A stretch of 64,000 nucleotides of DNA from Streptococcus minor DSM 17118. GTDB lineage: Bacteria > Bacillota > Bacilli > Lactobacillales > Streptococcaceae. Below the pieces are notes generated by a model. That model saw only the letters and a list, made by a program, of their open reading frames with translations. It was not told the DNA's origin and did not search any database. The first letter of the stretch is position 1; each line of letters begins with the position of its first letter. The stretch spans positions 1-64,000 of the forward strand of contig NZ_AQYB01000027.1 of assembly GCF_000377005.1 (NCBI RefSeq), written 5' to 3'. Positions 52,349 through 62,463 of this stretch are shown one piece after another. Both the position numbers and the translations under genes were made by a program.

Positions 52349-53482
52349 ATGGTTGAATTAAATCTAAGCCACATTTTCAAGAAATATCCAAATGCTACTC
52401 ACTATGCGGTGGAAGACTTTAATTTGGACATCAAAGATAAAGAATTTATCGTATTCGTAGGACCTTCAGGTTGTGGTAAGTCTACAACTCTTCGGATGGT
52501 TGCAGGTTTGGAAGATATCACAGAAGGTGAATTACGTATTGATGGTGAAGTAGTCAATGACAAGGCACCAAAAGACCGTGATATCGCAATGGTTTTCCAA
52601 AACTATGCCCTTTATCCACATATGACTGTTTATGACAACATGGCCTTTGGTTTGAAATTGCGCAAGTATGCTAAGGCGGACATTGATGTGCGCGTGAAAG
52701 AAGCTGCTGCGATTCTTGGTTTGACAGAGTTCTTACAACGTAAACCAGCAGATCTCTCTGGTGGACAACGTCAACGTGTAGCCATGGGACGTGCTATTGT
52801 ACGTGATGCAAAAGTATTCTTGATGGATGAACCTTTGTCTAACTTGGATGCAAAATTGCGTGTTTCCATGCGGACAGAGATTGCGAAAATCCATCGCCGT
52901 ATCGGCTCAACAACTATCTATGTTACTCACGATCAGACCGAGGCGATGACTCTTGCAGACCGCATTGTTATCATGTCTTCTACTAAAAACCCAGATGGTT
53001 CAGGAACGATTGGTCGCGTTGAACAAATCGGTACCCCACAAGAGCTTTACAATACTCCAGCAAATAAATTCGTCGCAGGTTTCATCGGAAGCCCAGCTAT
53101 GAACTTCTTCAATGTTACTGTTGAAAAAGACCGCTTAGTCAGTGCAGACGGTTTTGAAATTGCCTTGCCAGAAGGTCAGGCTAAGATGCTAGAAGCAAAA
53201 GGCTACATCGGTCAAGAAGTTATCTTTGGTATTCGTCCAGAAGATATTTCCAGCAACCAGATTGTTCATGATACCTATCCAAATGCTACTGTCAAGGCAG
53301 AGGTTCTTGTTTCTGAATTACTTGGTTCTGAAACTATGTTGTATGTGAAGACAGGTGTGACTGAATTTGTTTCGCGTGTAGATGCACGTGACTTCCATTC
53401 GCCAGGACAAGAAGTATCTCTTACTTTCAATGTCGGAAAAGGTCATTTCTTTGATAAGACATCTGAAAAAGCTATTCGCTAA
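52349..53482 (+). CDS. msmK: Multiple-sugar ABC transporter ATPase MsmK
   Basis: A 377-residue ATPase of the MalK/UgpC family. Walker [11 protein letters not shown]-loop FQNYALYPH, signature LSGGQRQR, Walker [17 protein letters not shown], switch His in VTHDQTEAM. The C-terminal regulatory OB/TOBE domain starts near residue 240. In pneumococcus one MsmK energises several sugar importers encoded elsewhere, which fits its solitary position here with no permease genes. Confidence 0.93.
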   Translation: MVELNLSHIFKKYPNATHYAVEDFNLDIKDKEFIVFVGPSGCGKSTTLRMVAGLEDITEGELRIDGEVVNDKAPKDRDIAMVFQNYALYPHMTVYDNMAFGLKLRKYAKADIDVRVKEAAAILGLTEFLQRKPADLSGGQRQRVAMGRAIVRDAKVFLMDEPLSNLDAKLRVSMRTEIAKIHRRIGSTTIYVTHDQTEAMTLADRIVIMSSTKNPDGSGTIGRVEQIGTPQELYNTPANKFVAGFIGSPAMNFFNVTVEKDRLVSADGFEIALPEGQAKMLEAKGYIGQEVIFGIRPEDISSNQIVHDTYPNATVKAEVLVSELLGSETMLYVKTGVTEFVSRVDARDFHSPGQEVSLTFNVGKGHFFDKTSEKAIR

Positions 53483-53491
53483 TCCTTTTTG

Positions 53492-53521
53492 CCCACTAAG
53501 ATTCTTAGTGGGTCTTTTTTT
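53492..53521 (+). terminator. msmK terminator
   Basis: CCCACTAAG 53492-53500 pairs with CTTAGTGGG 53504-53512, loop ATT, then TCTTTTTTT. Confidence 0.92.
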
Positions 53522-53568
53522 GTTGCATTTTAAAAGGCTAGCCATATTGCCTATCTGCCTGTTTTTTG

Positions 53569-53577
53569 TGCTATAAT
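53569..53577 (+). promoter_or_regulatory. tadA extended -10
   Basis: TGCTATAAT at 53569-53577. A start seven bases later falls on the A of the tadA ATG at 53584, so the mRNA would have no 5' leader. No convincing -35 at 16-18 bases. Confidence 0.65.
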
Positions 53578-53583
53578 CATCAT

Positions 53584-54111
53584 ATGGAATTTACAGTAGA
53601 AGAAAAAGAAATGTTCATGCGGGAGGCTCTCAAGGAGGCGGAGAAATCCCTAGCCAAGGAAGAAATTCCTATTGGTTGTGTCATTGTCAAGGACGGGCAT
53701 ATCATCGGTCGAGGCCACAATGCCCGTGAGGAACTGAATCAAGCCATCATGCATGCAGAAATCATGGCCATCAACGAAGCTAATCAGCAGGAAGGCAATT
53801 GGCGCTTGCTTGATGCCACTCTCTTTGTGACGATAGAGCCCTGTGTCATGTGTAGTGGTGCTATTGGTCTCGCTCGTATTCCCCGAGTTGTATACGGTGC
53901 TACTAACCAGAAATTTGGCGGTGCAGGCAGTCTTTATGATATCCTAACCGATGAACGACTCAACCATCGCGTAGAAGTAGAAAGAGGCATTTTAGAAGAA
54001 GAATGTGCAGCCGTGATGCAATCTTTTTTTAGGATAGGTCGAGAGCGTAAAAAGAAAGCTAAACGTTTAGCTAAAGAAGCGCTAGAAGATGAGGATAGTC
54101 CACTTTTTTAA
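53584..54111 (+). CDS. tadA: tRNA-specific adenosine deaminase
   Basis: A 175-residue enzyme that makes inosine 34 in tRNA-Arg(ACG). The zinc site has HAEIMAI (His and catalytic Glu) and PCVMCSGAI (two Cys). The C-terminus has a basic extension (RKKKAKRLAKEALEDEDSPLF). The start ATG at 53584 matches where the family begins; a frame start at 53566 would lie upstream of transcription. No Shine-Dalgarno is present, consistent with a leaderless mRNA. Confidence 0.94.
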   Translation: MEFTVEEKEMFMREALKEAEKSLAKEEIPIGCVIVKDGHIIGRGHNAREELNQAIMHAEIMAINEANQQEGNWRLLDATLFVTIEPCVMCSGAIGLARIPRVVYGATNQKFGGAGSLYDILTDERLNHRVEVERGILEEECAAVMQSFFRIGRERKKKAKRLAKEALEDEDSPLF

Positions 54112-54149
54112 AAAAAGAAGCTTAGAATCTTTTCACTGCAATCAATTTA

Positions 54150-54158
54150 TGATATAAT
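54150..54158 (+). promoter_or_regulatory. SRP RNA extended -10
   Basis: TGATATAAT at 54150-54158, giving a start near 54165. Confidence 0.7.
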
Positions 54159-54165
54159 GACTATT

Positions 54166-54240
54166 GGAGCAACATTCGTGCGTGAAGCGGGTCAGGGGAG
54201 GAATCCAGCAGCCCTAAGCGATTTCGAGTGTGTGCTCTTT
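54166..54240 (+). ncRNA. ffs: Small signal recognition particle RNA (4.5S type)
   Basis: Domain IV is recognisable: GGTCAGGGGAGGAAT, then CCAGCAGCCCTAAGCGA, the Ffh-binding symmetric and asymmetric loops with their capping tetraloop. The ends pair (GAGCA with TGCTC), and a T run follows the 3' side. Length about 75 bases. It guides secretory and membrane proteins with Ffh; position after tadA is common in streptococci. Confidence 0.92.
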
Positions 54241-54253
54241 TTGTCTACATTCT

Positions 54254-54289
54254 AAACCCCTTTTGAAATCAAGGTTTCAAAAGGGGTTT
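54254..54289. terminator. Strong 15-bp terminator stem
   Basis: AAACCCCTTTTGAAA 54254-54268 pairs perfectly with TTTCAAAAGGGGTTT 54275-54289, loop TCAAGG. It closes the SRP RNA unit. Confidence 0.85.
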
Positions 54290-54377
54290 ATTTGGCTTTG
54301 AATAGGAGATAATCGGTTCTATTTTAAGCATTCTTAAGGAAAAGATGGTAAGATAGAAAGCTCAAAGGAGGTGTTTT

Positions 54378-54920
54378 ATGTTTGTATTTGCATTTCCAGG
54401 CATGGGCAAGACAACGCTAGCGAATAGCTATTCAGAAGTAGTTGATTTGGAGTTATCAGATATTAAGTATGATAATCAGAAAGTGAGTCATCTAACCAAA
54501 GAAGAAAGAAAGTCGACCAAGCGCCCTATTAAGGATAAACATTATAAAAAAACCTATACAGATCAGGCATTTTCATTGGATGAGCAGGGCAAGACAGTTC
54601 TAGTCGCTCTCAATTTTTTCCTGCGTTTCTGGTTTCTCATGTTAGTGAGTGGCAGGAGGAACTTCCATATTTTTATTCCCCACCCTTCCCTAAGGAGAGA
54701 GTACCGAGAACGTTATATTAAGAGGGGGAATAACCAACGCTTTATCTCCGAAGTTCTGCTTATCTGGTATCCCACTACAATTCTTTTCTGGCTTCTTTCC
54801 AAACAGATTCCCCAAGTGATTACAGTCACTCAATCGCAAGAAACTTTGGAAGATCACTATTGCCCCCAAGCGGCTATCTTACCAAAAGCAAGGGGGATAA
54901 AAGAGGTTGTTGCTTTCTGA
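54378..54920 (+). CDS. P-loop hypothetical protein
   Basis: A 180-residue protein. The N-terminus FVFAFPGMGKTTLANSY is a Walker A motif. A short acidic strand with VVDLELSDIKYD follows, then a charged stretch with many Lys and Tyr. The middle has hydrophobic residues (FFLRFWFLMLV), and the C-terminus resembles nucleoside-kinase-like folds only loosely. AAAGGAGG lies 8 bases before the ATG. A nucleotide-binding role is likely; function and partners are unknown. Confidence 0.78.
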   Translation: MFVFAFPGMGKTTLANSYSEVVDLELSDIKYDNQKVSHLTKEERKSTKRPIKDKHYKKTYTDQAFSLDEQGKTVLVALNFFLRFWFLMLVSGRRNFHIFIPHPSLRREYRERYIKRGNNQRFISEVLLIWYPTTILFWLLSKQIPQVITVTQSQETLEDHYCPQAAILPKARGIKEVVAF

Positions 54921-54980
54921 AAATGGATGAAAAAATGACGAAAATGTGCGTTGTTTAACAAAGTACTTGAAAAAAATCAG

Positions 54981-55000
54981 ATAAAGCGTTATCATATAAT
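54981..55000 (+). promoter_or_regulatory. pgi -10 with adjacent cre-like site
   Basis: ATAAAGCGTTATCA (54981-54994) matches 12 of 14 cre positions and abuts TATAAT (54995-55000). The only -35-like TTGAAA is 22 bases away, too far, so the promoter is weak or activated. Confidence 0.5.
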
Positions 55001-55025
55001 GTAATACAAAAATGGAGGCTTATAA

Positions 55026-56375
55026 ATGGCACACATCACATTTGATTATTCAAAACTTTTGGAAAAGTATGTTCAACCTCATGAATTAGACTATATGCAA
55101 AGTCAGATTACCGCTGTGGATGCTGACTTGCGCAATGGTACGGGAGCTGGTGCAGAGATGCTTGGCTGGCTCAACTTGCCACAAGATTATGATAAGGAAG
55201 AATTTGCTCGTATCAAGGAAGCTGCAGCTAAAATTCAGGCTGACAGTGATGTCTTGGTGGTAATTGGTATTGGTGGTTCTTATCTGGGTGCCAAAGCTGC
55301 TATTGATTTTTTGAACTCATCATTTGTCAACTTAGAGAGCAAAGACAAGCGCAAAGCTCCACAAATCTTATACGCTGGAAATTCCATTTCTTCTACCTAT
55401 TTGGCAGATCTTTTGGAGTATGTTTCTGACAAAGACTTTTCAGTCAATGTGATTTCCAAATCAGGGACAACAACTGAACCTGCCATTGCTTTCCGTGTCT
55501 TTAAAGAAGCCTTGATTAAGAAATATGGTGTTGAAGAAGCCAACAAACGTATCTACGCTACAACTGATAAGGTTCGTGGTGCGGTGAAGGTTGAGGCAGA
55601 TGCCAATGGCTGGGAAACCTTTGTGGTGCCAGATAGCGTTGGTGGACGCTTCACTGTCTTGACAGCAGTAGGTCTCTTGCCAATCGCAGCATCAGGTGCA
55701 GATGTGGATCAGTTGATGGCTGGAGCTGCCGCAGCTCGTGAAGCATATTCATCCAATAAACTATCTGAAAATGAATCCTACCAATATGCAGCCCTTCGTA
55801 ACATTCTTTACAGAAAAGGCTACATGACCGAAATCTTAGCGAACTACGAGCCATCTCTCCAGTATTTCTCAGAGTGGTGGAAACAGTTGGCTGGAGAGTC
55901 TGAAGGTAAGGACAATAAGGGAATCTACCCAACATCAGCTAACTTCTCAACAGATTTGCACTCAATCGGACAAATCATTCAGGAAGGTCGTCGCGATCTC
56001 TTTGAAACAGTGGTACGTGTAGACAAGCCTAGAAAAAATGTCCTGATTCCAGAAATGGCAGAAGACCTAGATGGCCTTGGATATTTGGAAGGCAAGGATG
56101 TCGATTTTGTGAATAAAAAAGCGACAGATGGTGTTCTTTTGGCCCACACAGATGGTGGTGTTCCAAACATGTTTATTACTTTGCCAGAACAAGATGAGTA
56201 CACTCTTGGCTATGTCATCTACTTCTTCGAGTTGGCCATTGCAGCATCAGGCTACCTCAATGGCGTCAATCCATTTGACCAACCAGGTGTTGAAGCCTAC
56301 AAGAAAAATATGTTTGCCCTTCTTGGTAAACCAGGTTTTGAAGAGCTAGCAGCTGAGCTAAACGAACGGTTGTAA
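55026..56375 (+). CDS. pgi: Glucose-6-phosphate isomerase
   Basis: A 449-residue glycolytic enzyme interconverting glucose-6-P and fructose-6-P. The SIS folds show [17 protein letters not shown] and [16 protein letters not shown]; the signature [17 protein letters not shown] and the catalytic Glu/His region ([12 protein letters not shown]) are intact, with the C-terminal Lys in [18 protein letters not shown] precedes the ATG. It is monocistronic. Confidence 0.97.
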   Translation: MAHITFDYSKLLEKYVQPHELDYMQSQITAVDADLRNGTGAGAEMLGWLNLPQDYDKEEFARIKEAAAKIQADSDVLVVIGIGGSYLGAKAAIDFLNSSFVNLESKDKRKAPQILYAGNSISSTYLADLLEYVSDKDFSVNVISKSGTTTEPAIAFRVFKEALIKKYGVEEANKRIYATTDKVRGAVKVEADANGWETFVVPDSVGGRFTVLTAVGLLPIAASGADVDQLMAGAAAAREAYSSNKLSENESYQYAALRNILYRKGYMTEILANYEPSLQYFSEWWKQLAGESEGKDNKGIYPTSANFSTDLHSIGQIIQEGRRDLFETVVRVDKPRKNVLIPEMAEDLDGLGYLEGKDVDFVNKKATDGVLLAHTDGGVPNMFITLPEQDEYTLGYVIYFFELAIAASGYLNGVNPFDQPGVEAYKKNMFALLGKPGFEELAAELNERL

Positions 56376-56387
56376 AAAATATATGAA

Positions 56388-56410
56388 AGAGCCCGAAAGG
56401 GTTCTTTTTC
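56388..56410 (+). terminator. pgi terminator
   Basis: AGAGCCC 56388-56394 pairs with GGGTTCT 56399-56405 around a GAAA tetraloop, then T residues. Confidence 0.88.
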
Positions 56411-56481
56411 TTTATAAGCATTCTCGGGCGAGCTGACTGCGGCTAGTCAAATAGAAGAAATTTCAAATTGGAAGCCTTTTA

Positions 56482-56490
56482 TGCTATAAT
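56482..56490 (+). promoter_or_regulatory. tkt extended -10
   Basis: TGCTATAAT at 56482-56490, about 40 bases before the tkt start; the -35 region is poor. Confidence 0.65.
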
Positions 56491-56530
56491 GAAACCAGCG
56501 ACAAATCCATGAAACAATTAGGAGGAAACT

Positions 56531-58501
56531 ATGTCAAACTTATCCGTCAATGCCATCCGATTTTTGGGCGTAGATGCTATTAACAAGGCCAACTCAGGTC
56601 ACCCAGGGGTGGTAATGGGAGCTGCTCCAATGGCTTATGCTCTCTTTACAAAACAAATGCATATCACGCCGGAGGCTCCAAATTGGATTAACCGTGATCG
56701 CTTTGTCTTGTCAGCTGGACACGGATCGATGTTACTTTATGCCCTTTTGCACTTGACAGGGTATGAAGATACAACTATGGAAGAGCTGAAGTCCTTCCGT
56801 CAATGGGGTTCTAAGACACCTGGCCACCCTGAATTTGGTCATACTGCTGGTGTGGATGCCACTTCAGGTCCGCTTGGACAGGGAATTTCAACAGCTGTTG
56901 GTTTTGCTCTGGCAGAGCGTTTCCTAGCAGCTAAATACAACAAGGATGGATTTCCAATCTTTGATCACTATACCTACGCTATCGCAGGGGATGGGGACTT
57001 TATGGAGGGTGTTTCTGCCGAAGCGGCTTCCTTTGCAGGTCACCAAAAACTGGACAAGTTGATTGTCCTCTACGATTCCAATAATATCAGTTTGGATGGT
57101 GATTTGGACGATGCCATGACTGAAAATGTCCGGGCTCGTTACGAGGCTTATGGTTGGTACACAGCTTTGGTAGAAGATGGGACAGATGTTGAAGCCATCA
57201 ACATCGCTATTGAAGCTGCTAAAACATCTGGCAAACCATCCTTGATTGAAGTCAAAACAGTCATTGGACATGGCGCACCAACAAAGGCTGGAACAAATGC
57301 TGCTCATGGTGCACCTCTAGGTGCTGAAGAAACAGCCGCAACCCGCGAAGCTCTTGGTTGGACCTACGAACCGTTTGATATTCCATCATCTGTCTATGCA
57401 GATTTCAAGACCAATGTAGCGGATCGCGGAGCAGAAGCACATGCTGCTTGGACTAAACTGGTAGCAGACTACCAGGATGCTTATCCAACAGAAGGTGCGG
57501 CGTTGGCTGCTATCTTAGCAGGCAAGGATCCAGTTGCTATTACACCAGCAGACTTCCCAGAGCTGGAAGTAGGCTTCTCTCAGGCAACTCGTAATTCCTC
57601 ACAAGATGCTCTCAATGTCATTGCAACAAAACTACCAACCTTCTTAGGAGGTTCAGCAGACTTAGCTCACTCTAATATGACTTACATTAAGGGTGAGGGT
57701 CTTCAAGATGCAGACCACCTTCTCAATCGCAATATTCAGTTTGGCGTGCGTGAATTTGCTATGGGTACTATTCTCAATGGTATGGCCCTTCATGGTGGAC
57801 TTCGAGTATATGGTGGTACCTTCTTTGTCTTCTCTGATTATCTGAAGGCTGCAGTTCGACTCTCTGCCCTTCAAGGCTTGCCTGTGACCTATGTCTTTAC
57901 CCACGACTCTATTGCAGTCGGGGAAGATGGTCCAACTCATGAACCAATTGAGCATTTGCCTGGTCTTCGAGCTATGCCAAACTTGAACGTGATTCGCCCA
58001 GCAGATGCGCGTGAAACTCAAGCAGCATGGCACTTGGCCCTCAACAGCAGCACAACACCAACAGCCCTTGTCTTGACTCGCCAAAACCTAACTGTCGAAG
58101 AAGGAACAGACTTTGACAAGGTAGCTAAAGGTGCTTACGTAGTCTATGACACTGAAGGATTTGATACTATTCTCTTGGCCTCTGGTTCAGAAGTCAATCT
58201 GGCTGTCAAGACAGCGAAAGAATTGGTTGCAGAAGGCGCTAAGGTCCGTGTGGTTTCCGTTCCATCCATGGAACTCTTTGATGCCCAAGACGCAGCCTAT
58301 AAGGAAGCAGTCTTGCCAAATGCAATCCGTCGCCGCGTAGCTCTCGAGATGGCAGCCACCCTTAGCTGGTACAAGTATGTCGGCCTAGATGGAAAAGTCA
58401 TCGGAATCGACAAATTTGGTGCTTCTGCACCAGCTCAAACTGTGATTGACAACTATGGCTTCACTGTTGAGAATGTCAAGTCCGTTGTCAATAGTTTGTA
58501 A
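56531..58501 (+). CDS. tkt: Transketolase
   Basis: A 656-residue thiamine diphosphate enzyme of the pentose phosphate pathway. The ThDP site [19 protein letters not shown] (about residues 154-172) has the GDG...N-type motif; HSGHPG-like [10 protein letters not shown] is at the N-terminus. The Pyr domain shows [18 protein letters not shown] and [12 protein letters not shown], and [14 protein letters not shown] follows. TTAGGAGG precedes the ATG. Confidence 0.97.
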   Translation: MSNLSVNAIRFLGVDAINKANSGHPGVVMGAAPMAYALFTKQMHITPEAPNWINRDRFVLSAGHGSMLLYALLHLTGYEDTTMEELKSFRQWGSKTPGHPEFGHTAGVDATSGPLGQGISTAVGFALAERFLAAKYNKDGFPIFDHYTYAIAGDGDFMEGVSAEAASFAGHQKLDKLIVLYDSNNISLDGDLDDAMTENVRARYEAYGWYTALVEDGTDVEAINIAIEAAKTSGKPSLIEVKTVIGHGAPTKAGTNAAHGAPLGAEETAATREALGWTYEPFDIPSSVYADFKTNVADRGAEAHAAWTKLVADYQDAYPTEGAALAAILAGKDPVAITPADFPELEVGFSQATRNSSQDALNVIATKLPTFLGGSADLAHSNMTYIKGEGLQDADHLLNRNIQFGVREFAMGTILNGMALHGGLRVYGGTFFVFSDYLKAAVRLSALQGLPVTYVFTHDSIAVGEDGPTHEPIEHLPGLRAMPNLNVIRPADARETQAAWHLALNSSTTPTALVLTRQNLTVEEGTDFDKVAKGAYVVYDTEGFDTILLASGSEVNLAVKTAKELVAEGAKVRVVSVPSMELFDAQDAAYKEAVLPNAIRRRVALEMAATLSWYKYVGLDGKVIGIDKFGASAPAQTVIDNYGFTVENVKSVVNSL

Positions 58502-58515
58502 TCACTAGAAAAGCG

Positions 58516-58539
58516 AACCTGGAGAAATCCAGGTTTTTT
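58516..58539 (+). terminator. tkt terminator
   Basis: AACCTGGA 58516-58523 pairs with TCCAGGTT 58528-58535, loop GAAA, then T residues. Confidence 0.9.
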
Positions 58540-58635
58540 AAAAAATGACAAAAACAACTAAATATATGTGAAAAATAAAAAAACTTGACGAATTATATAT
58601 ATAATAGAATCTGAAAAAATCATTAGGAGATGAAG

Positions 58636-59184
58636 ATGAAAAAGAAATCGCCCAAAGATAATCAAGGTACTATTTTGACAGTAAAAAAACCATTTTATAA
58701 ACGAACTTGGTTTGTGGTTTTAGCAGTTTTGTTTGGTTTGGGTATCATTATAAACATTTTTACAGATGATAAGCATCAAAAAGATGCTGCTGTATCCGAC
58801 ACAAAAGAAGTCAACACTATCACTTCAACAGTTGACAGTACTGAGGAGCCAAAAGCTACGAGTATAGCTATTCAACTCATTGCAGGAGAAAAAGGGGACT
58901 ATGGACAGAGCATCGTTATGAATGAAGGGACAGATATGCCTGAAGAGTTGATTGTCTATTATTTACCAGCAGGTATATATGAAGTTGAAAATATTGGAAG
59001 TTTTCCAGCACAAATCACAGTGTATGAGGGCTTTACTAGAGATGAATCAACTGGTTATGATAATTACACAGCCTCAGGAGATGCAAAGCTCATTGATAAA
59101 GGTGCAAAAGATACGATTACAGTTCCAGAAAATTGGTTTGTAGAAATCCATGAACCAGCGAAGTTCTCATTGGTAAAGCAATAA
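58636..59184 (+). CDS. Membrane-anchored extracytoplasmic hypothetical protein
   Basis: A 182-residue protein. A basic N-tail is followed by one helix (RTWFVVLAVLFGLGIIINIF, about residues 25-45), a Ser/Thr/Glu linker, and an outer domain of beta character (about 75-182: IVYYLPAGIYEVENIG, DTITVPENWFVEI). The outer part resembles small ligand-binding beta domains but no family is recognised. ATG 58636 is chosen since AGGAG lies 6 bases upstream; ATG 58630 would abut it. It has its own terminator. Confidence 0.72.
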   Translation: MKKKSPKDNQGTILTVKKPFYKRTWFVVLAVLFGLGIIINIFTDDKHQKDAAVSDTKEVNTITSTVDSTEEPKATSIAIQLIAGEKGDYGQSIVMNEGTDMPEELIVYYLPAGIYEVENIGSFPAQITVYEGFTRDESTGYDNYTASGDAKLIDKGAKDTITVPENWFVEIHEPAKFSLVKQ

Positions 59185-59193
59185 TATAACTTC

Positions 59194-59215
59194 GACCTCT
59201 TCGGAGGTCTTTTTT
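59194..59215 (+). terminator. UUCG-loop terminator
   Basis: GACCTC 59194-59199, TTCG, GAGGTC 59204-59209, then six T. Confidence 0.92.
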
Positions 59216-59246
59216 GTGCCTATCCTTTCCAAATTTTCAGATAATT

Positions 59247-59255
59247 TGCTATAAT
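59247..59255 (+). promoter_or_regulatory. dapH extended -10
   Basis: TGCTATAAT at 59247-59255, about 33 bases before the dapH ATG. Confidence 0.65.
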
Positions 59256-59287
59256 TGGGTAAATATACCAGAAAATAGGAGAAACTC

Positions 59288-59986
59288 ATGACTGCACAAA
59301 AAATGTCTGCACAGGAAATTATTGCTTTTATTGGAAATGCGGTGAAGAAAACCAATGTTAAAGTGACTTTTGAGGGGGAATTGGCGGGAGCTATCCCAGC
59401 TGAAGTCACTAAACTAGGCAATGTTCTCTTTGGTGACTGGAAAGACATCGAGCCACTTCTGGTCAATTTGACTGAGAATAAAGATTATGTAGTGGAGCAA
59501 GATGGACGTAATTCAGCCGTACCCCTCTTGGACAAGCGTGCGATTAATGCCCGGATTGAACCAGGTGCCATCATCCGTGATCAGGTGACCATTGGTGACA
59601 ATGCCGTTATCATGATGGGAGCGGTCATCAATATCGGTGCAGAAATTGGTGTAGGTACCATGATTGATATGGGTGCCATCTTGGGCGGCCGAGCAACCGT
59701 TGGTGAAAATAGTCATATCGGTGCAGGAGCAGTCTTGGCTGGTGTGATTGAGCCAGCTTCAGCTGAGCCTGTTCGTGTCGGTAACAATGTTTTAGTTGGT
59801 GCCAATGCTGTAGTCATTGAAGGTGTTCAAATTGGGAACGGATCTGTTGTGGCAGCTGGTGCCATCGTCACTCAAGACGTCCCTGAAAATGTGGTAGTGG
59901 CAGGTGTTCCAGCCCGTATCATCAAGGAAATCGACGCGAAAACCCAACAGAAGACCGCTCTCGAAGATGCCCTGCGCAACCTGTAG
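59288..59986 (+). CDS. dapH: Tetrahydrodipicolinate N-acetyltransferase
   Basis: A 232-residue lysine/diaminopimelate enzyme using acetyl-CoA. A short N-terminal alpha/beta domain precedes a left-handed beta helix of hexapeptide repeats ([40 protein letters not shown]). It is the acetylase branch of lysine synthesis. TAGGAG precedes the ATG. The next gene encodes the matching deacetylase. Confidence 0.96.
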   Translation: MTAQKMSAQEIIAFIGNAVKKTNVKVTFEGELAGAIPAEVTKLGNVLFGDWKDIEPLLVNLTENKDYVVEQDGRNSAVPLLDKRAINARIEPGAIIRDQVTIGDNAVIMMGAVINIGAEIGVGTMIDMGAILGGRATVGENSHIGAGAVLAGVIEPASAEPVRVGNNVLVGANAVVIEGVQIGNGSVVAAGAIVTQDVPENVVVAGVPARIIKEIDAKTQQKTALEDALRNL

Positions 59987-60039
59987 TCATTAAGAAACTT
60001 GTGGTAACACAGGTATTTCGTCAAATGAAGGATAGATAG

Positions 60040-61170
60040 ATGCAATTAGATTTACTTCAAATTCGCCGTGATTTACACCAGATTCCTGAGATTGGTCTGG
60101 AGGAGTTTAAAACGCAGGCTTACCTTTTAGATAAAATTGCGGCAATCACTAGTGGGAAAGAGTTTGTGGAGCAGAAGACATGGCGTACAGGAATCTTGGT
60201 TTTTGTAAAAGGGTTTGCTCCGGAAAGAACCATTGGTTGGCGGGCAGATATGGATGGTTTGCCGGTAGTAGAGGAGACAGGTTTAGCCTTTTCAAGCCAA
60301 TATGAAGGACGGATGCATGCTTGTGGTCATGATTTCCACATGACCATCGGACTTGGGCTTCTCCATGAACTAGTCCAAACTCAGCCCAAAAACAATCTTC
60401 TCTTTCTTTTTCAACCAGCAGAAGAAAATGCGGCAGGTGGCATGTTGCTCTATGAAGATGGTGCTCTTGGTGATTGGAAGCCGGATGAGTTTTATGGATT
60501 ACATGTACGGCCTGATTTTAAGGTAGGCGATATCGCGACCAATACGGGTACTCTTTTTGCAGGAACTTGTGAAGTCTGGGTGACTTTCAAAGGAAAGGGT
60601 GGACATGCAGCCTTTCCTCATCAGGCAAATGATGCCTTAGTAGCTGCGGCTTATTTTATTACACAGGTACAGACCATTGTCAGTCGAAATGTTGATCCGA
60701 TTGAAGGCGGAGTTGTGACGTTTGGTTCTATGCAGGCTGGTACAACCAATAATGTAATTGCAGATCAGGCGAAACTCCACGGAACTATTCGTAGTTTGAC
60801 CCAGGATATGAGCTTGCATATTCAAAAACGGCTACACGATATAGCCCGAGGAGTGGCTAGCTCCTTTGGCATGGAGGTGGATGTCGTCCTCAATCAAGGA
60901 GGCTACCTGCCCGTGGAAAACCATCCTCACTTGGCCCGTAACCTGATGGACTTTTTTGAGCAGAGCCCAGGAGTCAACCTGATCGATTGCCCACCTGCCA
61001 TGACGGGAGAGGACTTCGGTTACCTGCTAAATAAGATTCCAGGAGTCATGTTCTGGTTGGGAGTGGATACGCCCTATGCTCTCCACCATCCCAAGATGAG
61101 TCCCAAAGAAGAAGCTATCCCCTTTGCTGTGGAGCATATTTCTGCCTTTCTTCAGACAAGGGCCCAGTAA
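60040..61170 (+). CDS. N-acetyldiaminopimelate deacetylase (M20 family)
   Basis: A 376-residue M20 amidohydrolase. Metal-site blocks: [40 protein letters not shown] and, near the end, [10 protein letters not shown] with His in YALHHPKMS. It removes acetate from N-acetyl-LL-diaminopimelate, inferred from its place 53 bases after dapH and the same pairing in other streptococci; an aminoacylase role is the alternative. GAAGGAT precedes the ATG. Confidence 0.88.
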   Translation: MQLDLLQIRRDLHQIPEIGLEEFKTQAYLLDKIAAITSGKEFVEQKTWRTGILVFVKGFAPERTIGWRADMDGLPVVEETGLAFSSQYEGRMHACGHDFHMTIGLGLLHELVQTQPKNNLLFLFQPAEENAAGGMLLYEDGALGDWKPDEFYGLHVRPDFKVGDIATNTGTLFAGTCEVWVTFKGKGGHAAFPHQANDALVAAAYFITQVQTIVSRNVDPIEGGVVTFGSMQAGTTNNVIADQAKLHGTIRSLTQDMSLHIQKRLHDIARGVASSFGMEVDVVLNQGGYLPVENHPHLARNLMDFFEQSPGVNLIDCPPAMTGEDFGYLLNKIPGVMFWLGVDTPYALHHPKMSPKEEAIPFAVEHISAFLQTRAQ

Positions 61171-61178
61171 ACGATTGA

Positions 61179-61205
61179 AAAAGGCTGGTTAATATCAGTC
61201 TTTTC
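61179..61205 (+). terminator. Weak terminator-like hairpin
   Basis: AAAGGCTG pairs with CAGTCTTT (one wobble), followed by TC, so the T run is poor. Read-through to the next genes is likely. Confidence 0.45.
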
Positions 61206-61233
61206 TCATCTATGAGAAAAATAGGAAGAAGTT

Positions 61234-61758
61234 ATGAAAAAAAGTACTCGAGCAACTGTTTTGCAGGCCTTAAAGTGCCAAGACAAAAAAGAAAAAGCTC
61301 ATAAGGATAGAGAAATAACCGAGCTAATTCTGGCCCACCCCAGCTACCAGACCGCACAAACTATTGCCACTTATCTTCCTATGGAGTATGAATTTAATAG
61401 TTATAGTCTGGTTGAGGCGGCTCAGGCAGATGGGAAAACGGTCTTAATCCCCAAGGTCACTGGTCCTGGTCAGATGGTATTTCTCCCTTATATTTCTGAC
61501 CAAGTGGTTGAAAGTTATTTTGGTGTTTTAGAGCCTGTGGGTGGTCAGGTAGTGGACAAATCAGACATTGACTTGATGCATGTGCCTGGTGTAGCCTTCA
61601 ATGCAAAGGGGTATCGTATCGGACATGGTGGAGGTTATTATGATCGTTACCTAGCGAACTATATGGGAGCCACTATTAGTACCATCTATGATTTTCAGAG
61701 AAAAGAATTTAAAGAAGAAGTTCATGATATTCCCGTTCAGGAGGTGATTTGCAAATGA
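61234..61758 (+). CDS. 5-formyltetrahydrofolate cyclo-ligase
   Basis: A 174-residue enzyme converting 5-formyl-THF to methenyl-THF with ATP. Conserved parts: IATYLPMEYEFNS, VLIPKV, and the C-terminal MHVPGVAFNAKGYRIGHGGGYYDRYL with the GxGGGYYD loop. AGGAAGAAG precedes the ATG. Its TGA overlaps the ATG of the rhomboid gene, indicating coupling. Confidence 0.94.
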   Translation: MKKSTRATVLQALKCQDKKEKAHKDREITELILAHPSYQTAQTIATYLPMEYEFNSYSLVEAAQADGKTVLIPKVTGPGQMVFLPYISDQVVESYFGVLEPVGGQVVDKSDIDLMHVPGVAFNAKGYRIGHGGGYYDRYLANYMGATISTIYDFQRKEFKEEVHDIPVQEVICK

Positions 61759-62420
61759 CAGAATTAAAAAGACGACCGGTAACTTTCGGTATATTGATAA
61801 TCACAACCTTTGTGTTTATGGCTATCCAGATTTTTCGATTTGGAGATACCACGTCTGGAGTTACCATTTTTGAATTTGGTGGCCTCTACGGCCTCTTTCT
61901 CAAATATGACCCTAGCCAGTTATGGCGCTTGGTTACGCCTGTTTTTGTGCATATTGGTTGGCAACATTTCCTTTTCAATCTATTTGCGATTTATATCGTG
62001 GGCCAATTAGCTGAACAGATCTGGGGCTCTTGGCGCTTCCTACTCCTTTATATCTTGTCTGGTATCATGGGGAATGTGTTTACACTCTTGTTGACGCCTG
62101 ATGTGGTAGCGGCTGGTGCTTCAACAGCTATCTTTGGTGTTTTTGCCTCGATTGTGGTTGTGGGCTATTTTGGACGTAGTCCCTACCTCAGACAGATGGG
62201 CCAGTCCTATCAAGCCCTCATTGTTGTTAATCTAATTTTCAACCTCTTTATGCCCAATGTTGGGATTGTTGGACACTTGGGTGGTCTAGTTGGTGGTCTT
62301 TTGGCAGCGGTCTGTTTGCCAACAGTCATTGAAAAACAGATGTTTCAAACCTGGCAACGTCTATTGGCTGGTGGGATTTATCTCATTCTGTTAGTTGGTA
62401 TGATTTTACTAGCCTTATAA
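61755..62420 (+). CDS. Rhomboid family intramembrane serine protease
   Basis: A 221-residue membrane protease with six or seven helices. The catalytic Ser is in AGASTAIFG (about residues 120-128) and the His in VGHLGGLVGG (about 172-181); HIGWQHFLFN carries the conserved His/Asn of the first helices. AGGAGGTGAT lies 10 bases before ATG 61755; a TTG at 61749 is closer but too near the site. Substrate unknown. Confidence 0.92.
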   Translation: MTELKRRPVTFGILIITTFVFMAIQIFRFGDTTSGVTIFEFGGLYGLFLKYDPSQLWRLVTPVFVHIGWQHFLFNLFAIYIVGQLAEQIWGSWRFLLLYILSGIMGNVFTLLLTPDVVAAGASTAIFGVFASIVVVGYFGRSPYLRQMGQSYQALIVVNLIFNLFMPNVGIVGHLGGLVGGLLAAVCLPTVIEKQMFQTWQRLLAGGIYLILLVGMILLAL

Positions 62421-62425
62421 ATGAC

Positions 62426-62460
62426 AAAAGCATAAGAATCGGGTGATTCTTATGCTTTTT
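62426..62460. terminator. 15-bp bidirectional terminator
   Basis: AAAAGCATAAGAATC 62426-62440 pairs with GATTCTTATGCTTTT 62445-62459, loop GGGT. It separates the rhomboid gene from convergent galU. Confidence 0.92.
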
Positions 62461-62463
62461 ATC

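Noticed and set aside
54323..54338. CiaR-type repeat TTTAAG..CTTAAG before the P-loop gene
   Set aside because: The half-sites are 10 bases apart start to start instead of the 11 expected for TTTAAG-N5-TTTAAG, and the second is imperfect.
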